From: Solirubrobacterales bacterium
GTDB lineage: Bacteria > Actinomycetota > Thermoleophilia > Solirubrobacterales > 70-9
DNA: 64,000 nt
NCBI GenBank assembly: GCA_020438355.1
Contig: JAGQUT010000003.1
Location: 1-64,000, forward strand
Direction of reading: 5' to 3'
Numbering within the stretch: position 1 is the stretch's first letter; the number at the start of each line of letters is the position of its first letter. The position numbers were made by a program, and so were the translations under genes. Below the pieces are notes generated by a model. That model was not told the origin of the DNA and did not search any database. It was given only the letters and a program-made list of their open reading frames with translations. Positions 16,433 to 27,346 of this stretch are shown here, in pieces.

Positions 16433-17457
16433 GGAACGAGAACCACTTTGCCAACGTTCTGCCTGGAGCGAATGAACTCGTGGGCGTCCGGGGCCTGATC
16501 AAAGGCGAAGCTCCGGTCCACGACCGGCTGGAATGTTCCGGCCTCGAGTTCGCGTTCCATCACCGCCCCGAGCCTGGTGAGCCCTTCGTTCTTCCACCAG
16601 TCGAGGAGATTCAGTCCGAAAACGCCCTTGTTCTCGCTGATCGCACCGAAGCTCTTCCACCATGGCATGGTCGCCATCGGCATTCGAACCAGGGCCGAGA
16701 TCGTCTTTCGGTCGAGCAACCCCCTCGCGCCGGAAACCTCTGAGGAGCCGAACATGACCAGCTTGCCGCCGGGCCTGAGCAGCCGGTAGTCCTTGCGGAA
16801 GCTCGTTGGTCCGGTCGCGTCGATGATCAGGTCCACTCCCTCCCCGCCGGTCAGTCCCAGTACCTCGGATTCGAAGTCCTTGCTCCGGTAATCGATCGGA
16901 TGGTTCACTCCCTGGGCCCGAATCGCGTCGTGCTTCGAGGCAGAAGCAGTCCCGAAGATCTCGGCCCCGTACTTCCTGGCGATCTGGGTGGCTGCGATAC
17001 CGACACCCCCGGCCGCCGCGTGAATCAGCACCCGTTGGCCTTCCATGAGTCCGCCCATCAGGACCAGCGCGGCGAGTGCGGTGCAGTAGTTGACCGGCAG
17101 CGCGGCAGCCTCCTCGAAGGACATCCCGTCTGGCACCCGGTAGACGTCGCCTTCGGGAACGGACACCATCTCCGAGTAACCGCCAAACATGGTCGGGGCG
17201 AAGACAAGGTCACCGGGCTCGAAACCGCTGACGTCCGAACCGGTTGACTCCACCTCGCCAGCGATCTCGTAACCGAGCACGCAGGGCGTCTTCGGTGCGT
17301 CCGGATAGAGCCCTTCGGTAGCCATCAGATCGGCGAAATTGATGCCGGCCGCAGCGACCTTGACCTTCACTTCTCCCGAACCCGCCTCGGGTTCGTCGAC
17401 CTGCCTTACTTCAAGATCGGATGACCCTCCGTGGCCCTTCAGGACTATGGCTCGCAT
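16429..17457 (-). CDS. zinc-independent quinone oxidoreductase (MDR family)
   Basis: NADPH-dependent oxidoreductase of the medium-chain family, closest in pattern to quinone reductase / VAT-1-like proteins, 342 residues. AAGINFADLMATEGLYP and GYEIAGEVESTGSDV form the catalytic GroES-like domain. VLIHAAAGGVGIAATQIARK (about 145-164) is the Rossmann NADPH site. The Cys/His zinc ligands of alcohol dehydrogenases are absent. WWKSFGAISENKGVFGLNLL fits the VAT-1 branch. It lies 32 bases after serA, so it may be cotranscribed, but no link to serine or leucine synthesis is evident. The substrate is unknown. Confidence 0.85.
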   Translation of the reverse strand: MRAIVLKGHGGSSDLEVRQVDEPEAGSGEVKVKVAAAGINFADLMATEGLYPDAPKTPCVLGYEIAGEVESTGSDVSGFEPGDLVFAPTMFGGYSEMVSVPEGDVYRVPDGMSFEEAAALPVNYCTALAALVLMGGLMEGQRVLIHAAAGGVGIAATQIARKYGAEIFGTASASKHDAIRAQGVNHPIDYRSKDFESEVLGLTGGEGVDLIIDATGPTSFRKDYRLLRPGGKLVMFGSSEVSGARGLLDRKTISALVRMPMATMPWWKSFGAISENKGVFGLNLLDWWKNEGLTRLGAVMERELEAGTFQPVVDRSFAFDQAPDAHEFIRSRQNVGKVVLVP

Positions 17458-17489
17458 GGGGGCAGCCTACAGCCGCCCCCGTCGGCAAA

Positions 17490-19082
17490 TCAGAGTTCGA
17501 TCGCGTACCCGGCCGAGAAGCCGTCCACAGACTTGATCGTGTCAATCGTGCTGGCCGACACCGGTGCGTCCGAGGTGACGACCATCACCGCATTGTCGCT
17601 GTCGGCCTCGGCACCGACTGCAGCCGAGCCGATGTTCACGCCTTCCTCGCCGAAGAGGGAGCCGACGCGGCCGATCATGCCGGGCTGGTCGGCGTAGCGG
17701 AAAACAGCCATGTGCTCCGCGAAAGGCAGATAGAAGCTCTGGCCCCAGATCGACACGAGGTAAGGGACGTTCTTCGGGCCGACTGTGGTGCCACCGACGG
17801 TGACGACGTCGGCTCCCGACTGGATGGTCACCCGGACCAGGTCGGTGAATTCGTCGGCGGTCGAATCCTTGATCTCGATGACCTCAATGCCGCGCTCTTC
17901 CGCCATCTGGGGAGCGTTGACCAGGTTGACGGCTTCCTCCGTGTGACCGGAAAGCAGACCCGCCTGGACAGCGATTCCGAGCAGCCTCGTGTCGTTGTCG
18001 GCAATTCCGCCGCGAAACTCGACCTCGACCCTGTCGATCGAACCGGGCGTGAGGCCCACAGCCAGCTGACCGAGTGTCTGACAGAGGGGAACGTATGGTG
18101 CGAGCGCCTCCATGACAGCCGGACTGACCGCAGGAATGTTGACCGCGTTGGTTACAACGCCGCCGGTGAGGGCCGCCGTGACCTGTTCGGCCGTGTCGGT
18201 GCCGGCCCTGTCCTGGGCTTCGGCGGTGGATGCACCCAGGTGCGGCGTCACGACGACATCCTCGCGCTGGAAGATCGGGTGCTCGGTGAAAGGCTCCTCC
18301 GGGAACACGTCGAGAGCCGCCCCGGCGAGCTGCCCGGACTCGAGGCCGTCGATAAGCGCGTCAAGGTTGACCAGTTCGCCGCGGGCACAGTTGACGATCC
18401 GCATGCCCGGCTTGAACTTGGCGATCGCTTCGGCGTCGATCCAGTCGACCGTTTCCGGGGTCTTGGGAAGGTGAATGGTGATCAGGTCGGCCCGGCGATA
18501 AATCTCGTCGGGGGAATCGACACCTTCCACCCCCAGGTCCCTGAAGCGCTCGTGTGAAACAAACTTGTCGAAGGCGAGCACTTCCATGTCGAAGCCCTGG
18601 GCGAACTTGGCGACCAGCTGGCCGATCCGGCCGAAGCCGATCACTCCGAGGGTCTTTCCGTAAAGCTCGGCGCCCTTGTACTTCGCCCGGTCCCAGCGAC
18701 CATCGACCAGGGCCGAATGGGCCTGAGGGACGTTGCGGAAAAGGGCGAGTGCCAGAGCCATCGTGTGCTCGGCTGCGGCGACCGAGTTCGACTCCGGGGC
18801 GTTGGCGACGATGATCCCGCGCTTGGTGGCGGCCGGAATGTCGACGTTGTCGACCCCTGTGCCGGCCCGGCCGATCACCTTCATGTTGTCGGCCTTCTCG
18901 ATCAGCTCGGGAGTGAGCTTGGTCGCGGACCTGATCAGGATCGCGTCGAATTCACCGATCCTCTCGGCCAGTTCCGCGTCATCCATGTCGACGCCGATCT
19001 CGACGTCGAAGTTTTCCCTGAGCTGGTCAACGCCGCTTTCGGCGATCTTCTCCTTGACCAGGACCTTTGCGCGTTCGGACAA
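17490..19082 (-). CDS. serA: D-3-phosphoglycerate dehydrogenase
   Basis: First step of serine synthesis, oxidising 3-phosphoglycerate with NAD. The 530 residues correspond to the long actinobacterial form. In order: substrate domain (IGRAGTGVDNVDIPAATKRG), NAD domain (TLGVIGFGRIGQLVAKFAQG near 146-165, catalytic His in VVTPHLGASTAEAQDRAG), an intervening domain (about 320-450) and a C-terminal ACT domain for serine feedback. The start is TTG 19082 behind a very strong AGGAGGAACTG site. It lies 50 bases after serC and is probably cotranscribed with it. Confidence 0.96.
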   Translation of the reverse strand: MSERAKVLVKEKIAESGVDQLRENFDVEIGVDMDDAELAERIGEFDAILIRSATKLTPELIEKADNMKVIGRAGTGVDNVDIPAATKRGIIVANAPESNSVAAAEHTMALALALFRNVPQAHSALVDGRWDRAKYKGAELYGKTLGVIGFGRIGQLVAKFAQGFDMEVLAFDKFVSHERFRDLGVEGVDSPDEIYRRADLITIHLPKTPETVDWIDAEAIAKFKPGMRIVNCARGELVNLDALIDGLESGQLAGAALDVFPEEPFTEHPIFQREDVVVTPHLGASTAEAQDRAGTDTAEQVTAALTGGVVTNAVNIPAVSPAVMEALAPYVPLCQTLGQLAVGLTPGSIDRVEVEFRGGIADNDTRLLGIAVQAGLLSGHTEEAVNLVNAPQMAEERGIEVIEIKDSTADEFTDLVRVTIQSGADVVTVGGTTVGPKNVPYLVSIWGQSFYLPFAEHMAVFRYADQPGMIGRVGSLFGEEGVNIGSAAVGAEADSDNAVMVVTSDAPVSASTIDTIKSVDGFSAGYAIEL

Positions 19083-19132
19083 CAGTTCCTCCTAGTTGGC
19101 CGGCCCGGTTGGGCCGGCTTCGATCAAAAGTT

Positions 19133-21075
<1,943 letters not shown>

Positions 21076-21093
21076 CGCTCATACGAAGCGAAT

Positions 21094-21132
21094 GCACAGA
21101 AAAGGCGGCCTCCCGGGCCGCCTTTTCTGTGC
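21094..21132. terminator. bidirectional terminator between the DUF4389-like genes
   Basis: A perfect 17-bp stem, 21094-21110 with 21116-21132 and a five-base loop, has a GC core (AAAAGGCGGCC / GGCCGCCTTTT) and A/T-rich flanks on both sides. It can end both convergent transcripts. Confidence 0.9.
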
Positions 21133-21148
21133 GTAGAAGCGATTCGTC

Positions 21149-21796
21149 TCAGTCCTCGTCCCACTCGAACGGCGGATACTTGGTGCTCATCCAGTAGCTG
21201 TAGAAGTTCGCACGCATGTACCAGGTGAAGCCGTTCCGGATCACGTTGAAAAGACCTTCCGGGATCCGCTTGGTGAAGAGGATCGTGAAGAAGGCGAAGA
21301 AGGAGCAGATCTGCGCCACCATGAAGATCAGCGAAGCGACGATCAGGTAAGGAATAACGATCAGCCAGGCGAAGAACGGACGCCAGCGGGATACCCGCTC
21401 CGGGTACTCGGCCTGCAACTGAATCGTGTCGTCAGGCGTCTCCTGGAGAGTGAACGGCGGGTACTTGTCGGTGATCAGCATCGTGTACGCCAGCACCCTC
21501 ATTGCCCAGCGCTGCACTCCGTACATGTAGTTCCACATGCCTTCCGGATACCTGGCCGTGAAGAGGGTCGCGAAGAACGCAATGAAGGCGACGAATGCGG
21601 CACCGATCCCGAGGAAGAACAGGACGACGTAATGCGGGATCACGATCAGCCACTTGATCAGCGGCATGAAGCGCGAATACTCGGGAAGGAGCTGCGCGTC
21701 GACGTCGACCGGGTATTCACCCGCGACTAGCTCGCCCGTTCCTCCGGTGGCGACGACCGCCTGCTCTTCAGGCGTGGGAGTGGGTGTATCTGACAT
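21149..21796 (-). CDS. DUF4389-like multi-pass membrane protein
   Basis: Second membrane protein of the same type, 215 residues from ATG 21796 behind CCAAGGAGTAGAG. After a 30-residue Thr/Pro/Glu-rich start it has two tandem units, each ending in a clear motif pair: YPEGMWNYM...DKYPPF and IPEGLFNVI...TKYPPF, with two long hydrophobic helices per unit. It is related to the gene at 20395-21075 but keeps the motifs better. The ilvC terminator upstream separates it from ilvC. I do not know its function. Confidence 0.75.
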   Translation of the reverse strand: MSDTPTPTPEEQAVVATGGTGELVAGEYPVDVDAQLLPEYSRFMPLIKWLIVIPHYVVLFFLGIGAAFVAFIAFFATLFTARYPEGMWNYMYGVQRWAMRVLAYTMLITDKYPPFTLQETPDDTIQLQAEYPERVSRWRPFFAWLIVIPYLIVASLIFMVAQICSFFAFFTILFTKRIPEGLFNVIRNGFTWYMRANFYSYWMSTKYPPFEWDED

Positions 21797-21892
21797 CTCT
21801 ACTCCTTGGACTGGGACACCCCCGGTAAACGGGGCCACGAAGAACCTACCCGCTTGAGAGGCGTTCTCCTGTAATTCTCTCGAAAATCCCAC

Positions 21893-21954
21893 AAAAAAGG
21901 GGCGGCCCGACCGGACCGCCCCCGGGCTTCGTCGCCCGGTGGGAACCGGGCGAC
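21893..21954 (-). terminator. ilvC terminator with an extra hairpin
   Basis: In the minus-strand transcript after ilvC come a perfect 10-bp hairpin (21945-21954 with 21931-21940, four-base loop) and then GGGGCGG/CCGCCCC (21916-21922 with 21899-21905) followed by six T residues (21898-21893). The second is a classic intrinsic terminator. Confidence 0.9.
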
Positions 21955-21966
21955 GGTAGGTCCCTC

Positions 21967-22971
21967 CTAGAACTCGGTGTCGATCCAGGGCATCATGTCG
22001 CGGAGCTCGGCTCCGACGATCTCGACCTCGTGATCCTTGCCTTCCTGGCGCATGCGGTCGAAGTTCTCGTTGCCGGCCTTGGTCTCGGCGATGAACTCTG
22101 TTGCGAACTCGCCGGACTGGATCTCGGAAAGGATCTGCTTCATCGCAGCCCTCGACTCGTCGCCAATCACGCGCTTGCCGCGGGTCAGGTCGCCGTATTC
22201 GGCGGTGTTGGAGATCGAGTAGCGCATGCCCTGGATGCCCTTCTCGTACATGAGGTCGACGATCAGCTTGAGCTCGTGGAGACACTCGAAGTAGGCGAGC
22301 CGCGGGTCGTACCCCGCCTCGACGAGCGTGTCGAATCCGGCCCGGACCAGCTCGGTTGCGCCACCGCAGAGCACGGCCTGCTCACCGAAGAGGTCGGTCT
22401 CGCATTCGTCCTTGAAGGTCGTCTCGATGATGCCGGCACGACCACCGCCGACCCCGATCGCATAGGCAAGGACGAGATCGTGAGCGTTGCCGGTCGCGTC
22501 CTGCTCTACAGCCATCAGGCAGGGAACCCCGGAGCCTTCCTCGAACTGCCGGCGAACCATGTGGCCGGGACCCTTCGGGGCGACCATGCCGACGTCGACA
22601 CCGGCCGGGGGAACGATCTGGTCGAACCGGATCGCGAAACCATGGGCAAACATGAGCAGGTTGCCTTCGGCGATGCCGTCCTTGATCTCGTTCTCCCATA
22701 TCTCCGCCTGCTTTTCGTCCGGCAGGAGGATCATCACGATGTCACCCTTGCTGGCTGCGTCAGCTACCGAGAGGACCTCGAGGCCGGCCGCTGATGCCTG
22801 TTCGCGGCTGGCCGAGCCCTCGCGCAGCCCGACTACCACATTCACACCCGAATCCTTGAGGTTCAGGGCATGCGCGTGGCCCTGCGAGCCGAAGCCGAGG
22901 ATGGCGACGGTCTTGCCCTCGAGCTTCGAGAGGTCTCCGTCCTTGTCATAGAAGATGTCTTGGGTGCTCAT
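21967..22971 (-). CDS. ilvC: ketol-acid reductoisomerase
   Basis: Second step of valine and isoleucine synthesis: isomerises and reduces acetolactate or acetohydroxybutyrate with NADPH. Counted from ATG 22971, 334 residues, a class I (short) enzyme. [21 protein letters not shown] is the Rossmann site, [20 protein letters not shown] follows, and the knotted C-terminal domain carries the Mg2+ acidic residues ([18 protein letters not shown]). It is transcribed alone here, well apart from ilvBN, with a strong terminator after it. An ORF start eight codons earlier is less likely. Confidence 0.97.
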   Translation of the reverse strand: MSTQDIFYDKDGDLSKLEGKTVAILGFGSQGHAHALNLKDSGVNVVVGLREGSASREQASAAGLEVLSVADAASKGDIVMILLPDEKQAEIWENEIKDGIAEGNLLMFAHGFAIRFDQIVPPAGVDVGMVAPKGPGHMVRRQFEEGSGVPCLMAVEQDATGNAHDLVLAYAIGVGGGRAGIIETTFKDECETDLFGEQAVLCGGATELVRAGFDTLVEAGYDPRLAYFECLHELKLIVDLMYEKGIQGMRYSISNTAEYGDLTRGKRVIGDESRAAMKQILSEIQSGEFATEFIAETKAGNENFDRMRQEGKDHEVEIVGAELRDMMPWIDTEF

Positions 22972-23030
22972 AGGCCCCAATCGTATGCGTAGCAACGCCG
23001 GCGCGGGTTCTCACGACGACCGGGCGGGGT

Positions 23031-24395
23031 TCAGGTCTCCGGCGAAAGTCCTCTGGCGAATCTCTCGGGATCCCTCAGACCGGCACGGTGAAGCTTGCCG
23101 GAGGGCGTCCTTGGCAGTTCCTCCACCACCTCGAGCCGCTTTGGAACCTTGTACGGCGCGAGCTTTCCCTCGCAGTGCGAACGGACCTCGTCGAGGTCTA
23201 CCTCCTCTTCGTCCCGCACGACGATCACGGCGGTCACGGCCTGCTGCCACTCCGGATCGGGCAGCCCCACCACAGCGGCTTCGAGGATCCCTGGATGCTG
23301 AACCAGTACGTCCTCAACCTCCGCCGGAATGACGTTCTCTCCCCCGGTGATGATCATCTCGTCGGTTCGGCCCTGGACGTAAAGGAAGCCGTCCTCATCG
23401 ATCCAGCCCACGTCACCGGTGTGCAGCCAGCCATCGGAGTCCAGAGCCCCGGCGGAAACGGTCGGTCCCTGGACCAGGATCTCGCCGCCCCTGATTCTCA
23501 GATGCGAGGTCAGAAGTGGCCTGCCGACCGAACCGACCTTGCGCCGGGCCTCGGCCACCTCGAGAGTTGTCACCTGGGAGCAGGTCTCGGTCAGGCCGTA
23601 GGTCTGGATCACCTTCGCCCCCCGGTCGAGCGCTTCGGAGAGCGCGCTCTGGGGCACCGGTCCGCCGCCGACGAGGATCGCCCGGGGTGCGCTGAGGTCA
23701 ATCCCCTCTTCGAGCAGCCTGAGCAGCATCGTGGACACCAGCGAAATCACGGTTACACCGTCGTTCTCTATCGCGTCAGCCACTGCCTCGGGCTCGAAGC
23801 GGTCCTGGAGGACCATCGCCGTGCCGTAGATCACCGATCGCATCACGATGGAGAGACCGGAAATGTGGCTGGTGGGAAGAGAGCAGAGCCATCGGTCGGA
23901 GGGGTCGACCCCGATGTTGAACGCCGATCCCATCGCGCTGAAAAGGTGATTCCCGTACGAGAGGGTGACCGTGTGAGGCATACCGGTCGAACCGCTGGTC
24001 AGGATCCGGCAGTGGGGATCCGACATGTCGTGCTCGCCGAGCAACGGCATGTCCGCCTCGGTCTGGGTCAGTCGGCCCGGGTCGTCGAGGTCGACCGACA
24101 CCCCGCAGGACTTGATCGCCCTGGCCCGTTCCTCGAGTGACAGCTTCGGACTGATCGGCAGGAGGACCGCACCGGTCTTCATCAGGGCGTGGATCAGGAT
24201 TACCTTCTCCCGGCCCGGACCCATGTTCATCGCGACCGTAGCTCCGCGTCGAACGCCCCAGGCCGCCAGGCGGCGCGCCGCGTGGACGGCTTCCTCTTCC
24301 AGCTCGGCGTAGGTCATCGACTCGCCGTCCGAAATCAGGGCGATCCGGTCGGGACAGCTTTGCGCTCTCTGTGCCAGCCAGTTGTCGAGTTTCAA
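23031..24395 (-). CDS. menE: o-succinylbenzoate-CoA ligase
   Basis: Adenylate-forming enzyme that activates o-succinylbenzoate to its CoA ester for menaquinone synthesis. 454 residues from TTG 24395. ANL-family motifs appear in order: ILTSGSTGMPHTVTLSY (P-loop, about 131-147), VIQTYGLTETCSQ, GWLHTGDVGWIDEDGFLYVQ, GRTDEMIITGGENVIPAEVE, and the C-terminal catalytic Lys in LPRTPSGKLHRAG. Motifs alone could fit other acyl-CoA ligases. The assignment leans on the divergent menBACD cluster next door. Confidence 0.87.
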   Translation of the reverse strand: MKLDNWLAQRAQSCPDRIALISDGESMTYAELEEEAVHAARRLAAWGVRRGATVAMNMGPGREKVILIHALMKTGAVLLPISPKLSLEERARAIKSCGVSVDLDDPGRLTQTEADMPLLGEHDMSDPHCRILTSGSTGMPHTVTLSYGNHLFSAMGSAFNIGVDPSDRWLCSLPTSHISGLSIVMRSVIYGTAMVLQDRFEPEAVADAIENDGVTVISLVSTMLLRLLEEGIDLSAPRAILVGGGPVPQSALSEALDRGAKVIQTYGLTETCSQVTTLEVAEARRKVGSVGRPLLTSHLRIRGGEILVQGPTVSAGALDSDGWLHTGDVGWIDEDGFLYVQGRTDEMIITGGENVIPAEVEDVLVQHPGILEAAVVGLPDPEWQQAVTAVIVVRDEEEVDLDEVRSHCEGKLAPYKVPKRLEVVEELPRTPSGKLHRAGLRDPERFARGLSPET

Positions 24396-24425
24396 TTGAC
24401 CTCGTTTATCGTGGAGCCTTCAAAT
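24396..24425 (+). promoter_or_regulatory. promoter for menBACD
   Basis: TTGACC (24396-24401) and TCAAAT (24420-24425) with an 18-base spacer fit a sigma-70 promoter. The -35 directly abuts the menE start codon on the other strand. Transcription would begin near 24432, about 46 bases before the menB start. Confidence 0.5.
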
Positions 24426-24477
24426 CTTGAGATCCGTGAGCCGTCGCGGCCACACCCTTACGAACGGAGTACCGCTC

Positions 24478-25356
24478 TTGCCCGAAAGACACCGAAATGC
24501 GCCCCCTGAGGAGTCGCTGTACGAGCCGATCGAGTGGCAGTCAGCCGGAGATTACTCCGACATCCTCTACGAGAAGGCCGAGGGCATCGCCAAGATCACG
24601 ATCAACCGGCCGGAGGTCCGTAACGCCTTCCGCCCCCAGTGCCTGGCCGAGCTCCGGGACGCCTTCGAAAAAGCCCGGGACGACATCGAAGTGGGAACGA
24701 TCATCTTCACCGGCGCCGGCACCGAGGCGTTCTGCTCGGGTGGCGACCAGCGGATCCGGGGAGACGACGGCTACATCGGGGATGACAACGTCGCGAAGCA
24801 GGGGGTCGGCCGGCTCGACGTAGGGGATCTTCACGTTCAGATCAGGCGCACCCCGAAGCCGGTAATCGCGATGGTCGCCGGTTACGCGATAGGTGGCGGT
24901 CACATCCTTCATCTGGTCTGTGACATGACGATCGCAGCAGACAACGCCAGGTTCGGCCAGACCGGCCCGAGGGTCGGCAGCTTCGACGGCGGTTTCGGAG
25001 CCAGCCTTCTGGCAAGGAACATCGGCATCAAGAAGGCCAAGGAGTTCTGGTTCCTCTGCCGGCACTACACGGCCGAGGAGGCCCTCGACATGGGACTTGT
25101 CAACGCGGTCGTCCCGGTCGAGGACCTGGAAAGGGAGACCGTGGCCTGGTGCCGGGAGATGTCACACCTCTCCCCTCTCTCGTTGCGACTGCTCAAGTCG
25201 AGCTTCAACGCCGAGGAAGACGGACTTACCGGCCTGCAGCAGCTTTCACATGACGCGACGCTCCTCTTCTACATGTCCGAGGAAGGTCAGGAAGGCCGCA
25301 ACGCGTTTCAGGAAGGCCGCAAACCCGACTTCGACAAGTTCCCCCGTCGCCCGTGA
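24478..25356 (+). CDS. menB: 1,4-dihydroxy-2-naphthoyl-CoA synthase
   Basis: Crotonase-fold enzyme that closes the naphthoquinone ring in menaquinone synthesis. TTG 24478 with GGAG eight bases upstream gives 292 residues; a TTG at 24427 would add 17. [20 protein letters not shown] opens the fold. [20 protein letters not shown] and [17 protein letters not shown] are MenB-specific, as is the GGDQ segment of the first oxyanion region. It is first in a tight menB-menA-menC group; menA starts within its stop codon. Confidence 0.95.
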   Translation: MPERHRNAPPEESLYEPIEWQSAGDYSDILYEKAEGIAKITINRPEVRNAFRPQCLAELRDAFEKARDDIEVGTIIFTGAGTEAFCSGGDQRIRGDDGYIGDDNVAKQGVGRLDVGDLHVQIRRTPKPVIAMVAGYAIGGGHILHLVCDMTIAADNARFGQTGPRVGSFDGGFGASLLARNIGIKKAKEFWFLCRHYTAEEALDMGLVNAVVPVEDLERETVAWCREMSHLSPLSLRLLKSSFNAEEDGLTGLQQLSHDATLLFYMSEEGQEGRNAFQEGRKPDFDKFPRRP

Positions 25357-26234
25357 GGATCTGGCTGAACGCGGCTCGTCCGCGGACCCTGCCGGCAGCG
25401 ATTGCTCCGGTTCTGGTCGGTACGGCGGCCGCCGTCTATGCGGTGGACGACCTGCCTCGACTGGGCGGGTTCATCGCTGCACTTCTGGCCAGCATCCTGA
25501 TCCAGATCGGGACCAATCTGGCCAACGACTACTCGGATGCCAGGCGGGGAGCGGACTCGGCGGACCGACTCGGCCCGGTGCGAGTCACCTCGGCCGGTCT
25601 GATCACGCCACGACGGGTGCTCACCGCCACCTGGATTGCGTTCGGTCTTGCCGCGCTGCTCGGCCTTTACCTCGCCTGGCTGGCCGGTTGGATCATCCTT
25701 GTGGTTGGCGCTGTGTCGATCGCTGCCGGCTTTCTCTACACGGGCGGCCCGAAGCCGTACGGCTACGCAGGGCTCGGCGAAGTCTTCGTCTTCCTCTTCT
25801 TCGGACTCGTATCGGTCAACGGCTCGTACTACGTTCAGCTGGAGGAACTCGCCTGGCTGCCTTTCGGGCTTTCGGTTGCGATCGGCCTGCTCTCGACGGC
25901 GATTCTCGTGGTCAACAACGTCCGCGACATCGATTCCGACCGCCGGGCCGAGAAAAACACCCTGGCCGTGCGGATGGGACGCGAGAAGACCAGAAAGCTC
26001 TACGTGTTTGTGGTGCTCGCGGCCTTCTTCGTGCTTGCCCTGACAATCGTCCTCAATGATGGCCCCTGGCTCGCCCTGATCGGACTTATCGCGATCCCGA
26101 TGGCACGCGACCCGATCGCCGCTGTAACCGGGCGGACCGACGGTCCGTCGCTGAACAAGGCGCTCGCCGGAACCGGAGCGGTGTTGGGTGCCACGGCGCT
26201 CCTCACCTCGATCGGGTTGGTGCTGGGGGCCTGA
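25353..26234 (+). CDS. menA: 1,4-dihydroxy-2-naphthoate polyprenyltransferase
   Basis: UbiA-family membrane enzyme that attaches the prenyl tail to dihydroxynaphthoate. It has 293 residues and about eight to nine hydrophobic helices. The two Asp-rich motifs are [11 protein letters not shown] (about 65-75) and [15 protein letters not shown] (about 188-202). GTG 25353 overlaps the menB stop (GTGA), which points to translational coupling. [17 protein letters not shown] near the N-terminus is typical of MenA. Confidence 0.95.
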   Translation: MRIWLNAARPRTLPAAIAPVLVGTAAAVYAVDDLPRLGGFIAALLASILIQIGTNLANDYSDARRGADSADRLGPVRVTSAGLITPRRVLTATWIAFGLAALLGLYLAWLAGWIILVVGAVSIAAGFLYTGGPKPYGYAGLGEVFVFLFFGLVSVNGSYYVQLEELAWLPFGLSVAIGLLSTAILVVNNVRDIDSDRRAEKNTLAVRMGREKTRKLYVFVVLAAFFVLALTIVLNDGPWLALIGLIAIPMARDPIAAVTGRTDGPSLNKALAGTGAVLGATALLTSIGLVLGA

Positions 26235-26236
26235 GA

Positions 26237-27271
26237 ATGGAAGTCGGACCGCTCAGCGTCGAGGTGGTCCCTTTCGCATTGACCTTCCGGCAGCCGTATG
26301 TGACGGCCACCGGGGTGCTTGACCGGCGGGAGTCGGTCCTGCTGCGGGTCAGGGACGAGAACGGGATCACCGGCCTGGGCGAGGGCGTCCCGATGACCCT
26401 GCGGGGCGGCGACGGACTCCGGACCGTGGTCTCCGAACTGGAAGCCTGGGCCGATGATCCGGGCCTCTTCCCCACTGCGCCACCCGCCCGTTGTGCCGTC
26501 CGGACGGCGGTCGCCGACCTGGTTTCCCGTCGCCTCGAGATCCCGCTCTGGAGGCACCTCGACCCCGGCGTCGAGCCGAGAACCCTTGAGTGCAACGCGA
26601 CCATCACGGCCGGAACTCCCGACGATGTAGTCAGCCAGTGTGAGTCGTGGGCCGGAGACGGATTCCGCGTTTTCAAGCTCAAAGCCGGTCCTGGCGAAGC
26701 GCTCGAACTTGCGGCATCGGTCCGACACGCGCTCGGTCCCGATGCGCAGATACGCCTTGATGCCAACGGCACCTGGGGAGATTCCTCCGCAGCCCTGCTC
26801 AGGCGGTTGGAGCCTTACGACATCGAACTGGTCGAAGAGCCATTGACGGGACTGGTCGAACTCGCCGCCCTGGCCGCAGGAACCACCACGCCCCTGGTCG
26901 CGGACGAATCCGTCAACGGAACAGAAGAAGCGAGCGAGGCGGCCCGGCTGGGCTCCTGCGCGGCAGCAACCGTGAAACTGAGCAAGATCGGTGGCCTTGA
27001 CGTGAGCCTGGGTGGCGCTCTGCCGACGTATCTCTCCAGCGCCCTGGACGGACCGGTCGGGATCGCCGCCGCAGCACATGCGGCCCAGGTTCTGGACCCA
27101 GCACTCCCCTGGCCCGGGATCGCTCACGGCCTCGCGACCGGCAGGCTCTTCGAGGAGGAACTTTCGGCGAACGGCCCGCTGACAGTCCTGAACCAGCTCG
27201 ATCCTCCGGCCAACGGCTTTGGCCTGGGGGTCGAACTGGACGAGAAAGTTCTCGCTTCCTGCCGGCTCTAG
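26237..27271 (+). CDS. menC: o-succinylbenzoate synthase
   Basis: Enolase-superfamily dehydratase forming the aromatic ring of o-succinylbenzoate. 344 residues; the ATG lies two bases after the menA stop. The catalytic pattern of the superfamily is visible: FKLKAG (Lys acid/base), RLDANGTW, ELVEEPL and VADESV (metal ligands), and TVKLSKIGG (second Lys). The enolase fold also houses dipeptide epimerases. Position between menA and menD supports MenC. Confidence 0.92.
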   Translation: MEVGPLSVEVVPFALTFRQPYVTATGVLDRRESVLLRVRDENGITGLGEGVPMTLRGGDGLRTVVSELEAWADDPGLFPTAPPARCAVRTAVADLVSRRLEIPLWRHLDPGVEPRTLECNATITAGTPDDVVSQCESWAGDGFRVFKLKAGPGEALELAASVRHALGPDAQIRLDANGTWGDSSAALLRRLEPYDIELVEEPLTGLVELAALAAGTTTPLVADESVNGTEEASEAARLGSCAAATVKLSKIGGLDVSLGGALPTYLSSALDGPVGIAAAAHAAQVLDPALPWPGIAHGLATGRLFEEELSANGPLTVLNQLDPPANGFGLGVELDEKVLASCRL

Positions 27272-27346
27272 ATCGGATGCAAGGGCATAAGCGCAATACC
27301 GGCTTGCTGACAATGTGCGGCCAGTGGCCGTAGGCTCCTCTTCCCC

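Noticed and set aside
22972-23030. Possible leader ORF before ilvC (GTG at 23014)
   Set aside because: It runs into ilvC out of frame, has no run of branched-chain codons and no pairing with the ilvC ribosome site.
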